Of a stretch of 58,005 bases of DNA, positions 55,111-58,005 are shown piece by piece. Position 1 is the stretch's first letter. Each line of letters opens with the position of its first letter. This DNA is from Phlegmacium glaucopus (lineage: Eukaryota > Basidiomycota > Agaricomycetes > Agaricales > Cortinariaceae), in assembly GCA_015039465.1 (NCBI GenBank), contig MU130073.1:361594-419598 (forward strand). Reading direction: 5' to 3'. The notes under the pieces are model-generated. The model had not been told where the DNA came from. It did no database searches and was given only the letters and a program-made list of their open reading frames with translations. The position numbers and the translations under genes were made by a program.

Positions 55111-57937
55111 GCAATTCACTGGACTCAGCACAGACGGTGAATTGCGAGAAGCCCTGTGCTGAGCTTGTTGCAGTTCTAAATGCAATAATATCTCCAAAAA
55201 CCCGAGCAGTCTTTGTTTCTCTTCTTTGCGTTCAATTTCCGAATGTCGATTTTTCCGCTTTCATTGACAGTGGTTCCACTCACTGTTTCATGGATGAACA
55301 TTACGCGAAGTCCAATGATTTTCCTATTTTTCCTATTACTCCTATGATTCTCCGTCTCATCGATGGTTCTTCTCCGGGCATGATCACCCATGCTACCATT
55401 GCTTCCGTTCAGTTCTCATGTGGTACCGTCCACAAAATCCGATTCTTACTAACCAAACTGGATTCCGATTTTCCTGCTGTACTCGGGCTTGACTGGCTCA
55501 CCCAACATAATCCGTTGATTGACTGGGTTGATAGCAGTGTAACTTTCCGAGACCGTATAGTTATCCTTCCAGTTCCCGCTTCCGTTTCCGCCAAGGCACC
55601 CATTCCGGTATCTAACATTACAATGTCTGATACGGTTTCCATGAGTTCGAAGGTTGAAAAACCTTGCGAGACTATTCCGGAACCACCTCTTGATATCCCC
55701 TTTGTTCCCAAACCATTGACCGCTCCTAAAATTTCCTTAGTGTCTGCTGCAGCTTTCATGAGGTCCATCCGTTCCGAAGGAGCCCAATGCTACTCCATTT
55801 CCGTTCACGATCCAGTCGAGGCTGCTGGCCGTTCCGCCTCAGCCTCCGCTACACCGTCCGATTCCGATCTGGACGGTGTTCCGGAAATATACCATGAATT
55901 TTCGGACGTCTTTTCCAAAGGCAAGGCTAACACTCTAGCGGACCATCGAGAGTATGACCTAAAAATCGAAATCGATGAGTCTGCTAAGCCCCCTTTGGGT
56001 CCGATTTATCCCCTTTCCGAATCCGAGTTAGGAACGCTCCGAGAATTCATCGACGAGCACCTAAACATGGGTTTCATCCGCCCCTCTAAGTCTCCTTTCG
56101 GAGCACCTGTCCTGTTTATCAAGAAGAAGGATGGGTCACTCCGGCTTTGCGTCGATTTCCGAAAACTCAATGCCATCACACGGAAAGACAAGTATCCCTT
56201 ACCCCTTGTTTCCAACTTACTTGATGCTCCCCGCAAATCCGGAATATTCACTAAAATCGATTTAAAGCATGCCTACCATCTCGTCCGGATCGCTGCCGGA
56301 GACGAATGGAAGACTGCTTTTTGTACCCGCTATGGCTCTTTCGAATGGCTCGTCATGCTGTTCGGACTTACCAATGCCCCTGGCGGTTTCAACGCTTCCT
56401 TAACACCATTTTTGCTGATCTTTTAGATGTGTTCGTAATCATCTATCTGGACAACATCCTCATTTTCTCCATCAACGAAAAAGATCACATCAAACATGTC
56501 TCCGAAGTCCTCCGGCGGCTCCGAGATAATAATCTTTTCACCAATGGTAAGAAATGTGTTTTCCACTCCGATTCCGTCGAGTACCTGGGTCACATGATCG
56601 GTCCTGATGGCCTTTCTATGGATCCGGCGAAAGTCCAAGTCATTCAAGACTGGCCAGAGCCTCGGAAAGTCAAAGATGTGCAATCCTTCCTTGGTTTTGC
56701 TAATTTTTACAGATGTTTCATCCACAACTATTCCGATATTGTGGTTCCGTTGACCCGTCTCACCCGGAAAAATATTCCGTGGGTTTTTGATGACAGTTGT
56801 CACCTTGCTTTTAAGACTCTCAAGGAGGCTTTTATTTCCGCTCTGGTGTTAACACACTGGAAGCCTAACTGTCCTATCATTGTGGAAACTGACGCATCCG
56901 ACTACGCTTTAGCAGCTATCCTTTCCATCCATGATTCCGATGGAGAAATCCATCCCGTCGCGTATCATTCTCGTACCTTTTTGGGTGCAGAATTGAATTA
57001 CGACGTTCACGATAAGGAACTCCTTGCCATTTTCGAAGCTTTCAAAGCTTGGCGTCACTACCTTGAAGGTGCTAGTTTCCCAATTGATGTGGTTACTGAC
57101 CATAAAAATCTAGAGTACTTCGCGACCACCAAAATATTATCCCGGCGTCAAGCCCGGTGGTCCGAGTACCTTTCCGCATTCAACATGGTTATTAGATTTT
57201 GCCCAGGCCGTCTCGGAACAAAGCCGGACGCGCTGACTCGTTGTCCTGACCTCTATCTAAAGGAGGGAGGGAAAGATTACGGTGAAGTCAATCCACACAA
57301 TTTTAAACCTATCTTTTCTTCCGAACAACTTTCCGCTTCACTCCGAGCTACTTCATTACTTCCTACAGTACTCCGTGGTATCTTTACCATGGACGTCGAA
57401 GAGCTCAACAAGGGGATTCTTTCCGCTCTTTCCACGGATCCCCTTGCACAGTCCTACTTATCGGATCTAGACAATCCGAAGTATGCTAGATGGTCTAAGG
57501 ACTCTTCCGGATTCGTCCGGATTGATCAACGGATCTATGTTCCAGATTCCGGAGATCTTCGTCTCCGTGTCCTTCGTTATTATCATGACCATCCTGTCTC
57601 CGGACATTTCGGTGTCAATAGGACTCTGGCGGTTATCCGTCGAGAGTACACTTGGCCCAGTATCCGTGTTTTTGTCACTGACTATTGTAGGACTTGCACC
57701 ACCTGTTCTTGGTCCAAAGCCAAACATCATAAACCATATGGCTTACTCCGACAACTCCCTGTTCCGTCCCGTCCTTGGGACTCCATCTCCATGGATTTCA
57801 TTGAACACCTTCCGGACTCCGAAGGTTTCACTGCGGTCTTAGTCGTAGTAGACCGATTCACAAAACAATCCATTTTCATCCCCACATACGACACCATCAC
57901 TTCCACTCAACTTGCTGAATCTTCACTGTATGTTTGA
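55104..57937 (+). pseudogene. Ty3/Gypsy Pol (PR-RT-RNaseH-partial IN), decayed
   Basis: Order is protease ('FIDSGSTHCFMD', about 55258), reverse transcriptase ('LRLCVDFRKLNAI', 'FTKIDLKHAYHLVRI', 'MLFGLTNAP'), RNase H ('VETDASDYALAA', 'NYDVHDKELLAIF') and integrase (HHCC region 'HPVSGHFGVN'...'CRTCTTC', then 'SMDFIEHLP'). Damage: a 1-bp loss at about 56390 moves the second half of RT to another frame; the RT catalytic box reads 'YLDN' instead of YLDD; 'VMLFG' replaces the usual VMPFG. A stop at 57935-57937 ends the frame inside the integrase core, before the second catalytic Asp and the Glu. The protease-RT-RNaseH-IN order is that of Ty3/Gypsy, with mushroom-type RT wording. It cannot make active enzyme. 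Confidence 0.9.
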
Positions 57938-58005
57938 GCCTTGGCGCCAGCCTTCACTGTACCCTAGCCTTGTGGCACGAACCTTTTGTGCACCTACTGT
58001 TTATC
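57938..58005. other. Sequence beyond the broken integrase
   Basis: None of the three forward frames continues an integrase core, so either a deletion or another insertion begins here. The window ends before this can be decided. Confidence 0.4.

Overview
The window is nuclear DNA of a filamentous basidiomycete, most likely a mushroom-forming Agaricomycete. Genes are split by many 50-70 bp GT-AG introns. Three conserved single-copy fungal genes are recognisable (ribosome biogenesis factor RPF2, an XPG/Rad2-type nuclease, coatomer alpha subunit). They sit between a cluster of a mushroom-lineage gene family and a large block of nested LTR elements. No bacterial, plasmid or CRISPR feature was seen.

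Layout. (1) 1-1000 holds a decayed retroelement gag and leader on the minus strand; 1658-2098 is a possible small gene. (2) 3.5-27.3 kb is a cluster of one lineage-specific family: proteins with a WW-like 'PPGW...HPEG..YFYN' motif, a long cytosolic part and C-terminal membrane segments. It has three long copies (3564-6665 +, 17793-20887 -, 23493-26601 -), one short copy (12543-14566 +), one broken short copy (21722-23092 +) and two stray last-exon fragments. Long copies 2 and 3 lie in a direct segmental duplication of about 4.2 kb; copy 1 is inverted relative to them. A scrambled pseudogene block (14935-16590) copied from the RPF2/XPG locus lies inside the cluster. (3) 27.5-35.7 kb is the core block, all on the minus strand: RPF2, XPG-like nuclease, coatomer alpha. 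(4) 36-58 kb is almost wholly transposon-derived: solo LTRs of at least four families (called A, B, C and D here), several nested with readable target-site duplications; a gag-only LTR element with two zinc knuckles; a 211-bp foldback element; and a decaying Ty3/Gypsy element (gag, protease, RT, RNase H, partial integrase) running to the window edge.

How the parts relate. The three core genes serve housekeeping roles (60S assembly, DNA flap/junction processing, Golgi-to-ER transport) and share no pathway; their interest here is as the anchor of a locus whose two sides have grown by different means, gene-family duplication on the left and retroelement nesting on the right. In the right block the order of insertion can be read directly: family B was hit by family C, which was hit by family D; family A was hit by family D and by another family A copy.

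Limits. Exon joins were made by eye from splice consensus and comparison between copies, so internal boundaries are approximate. Family names are from recalled sequence patterns, not from a search.
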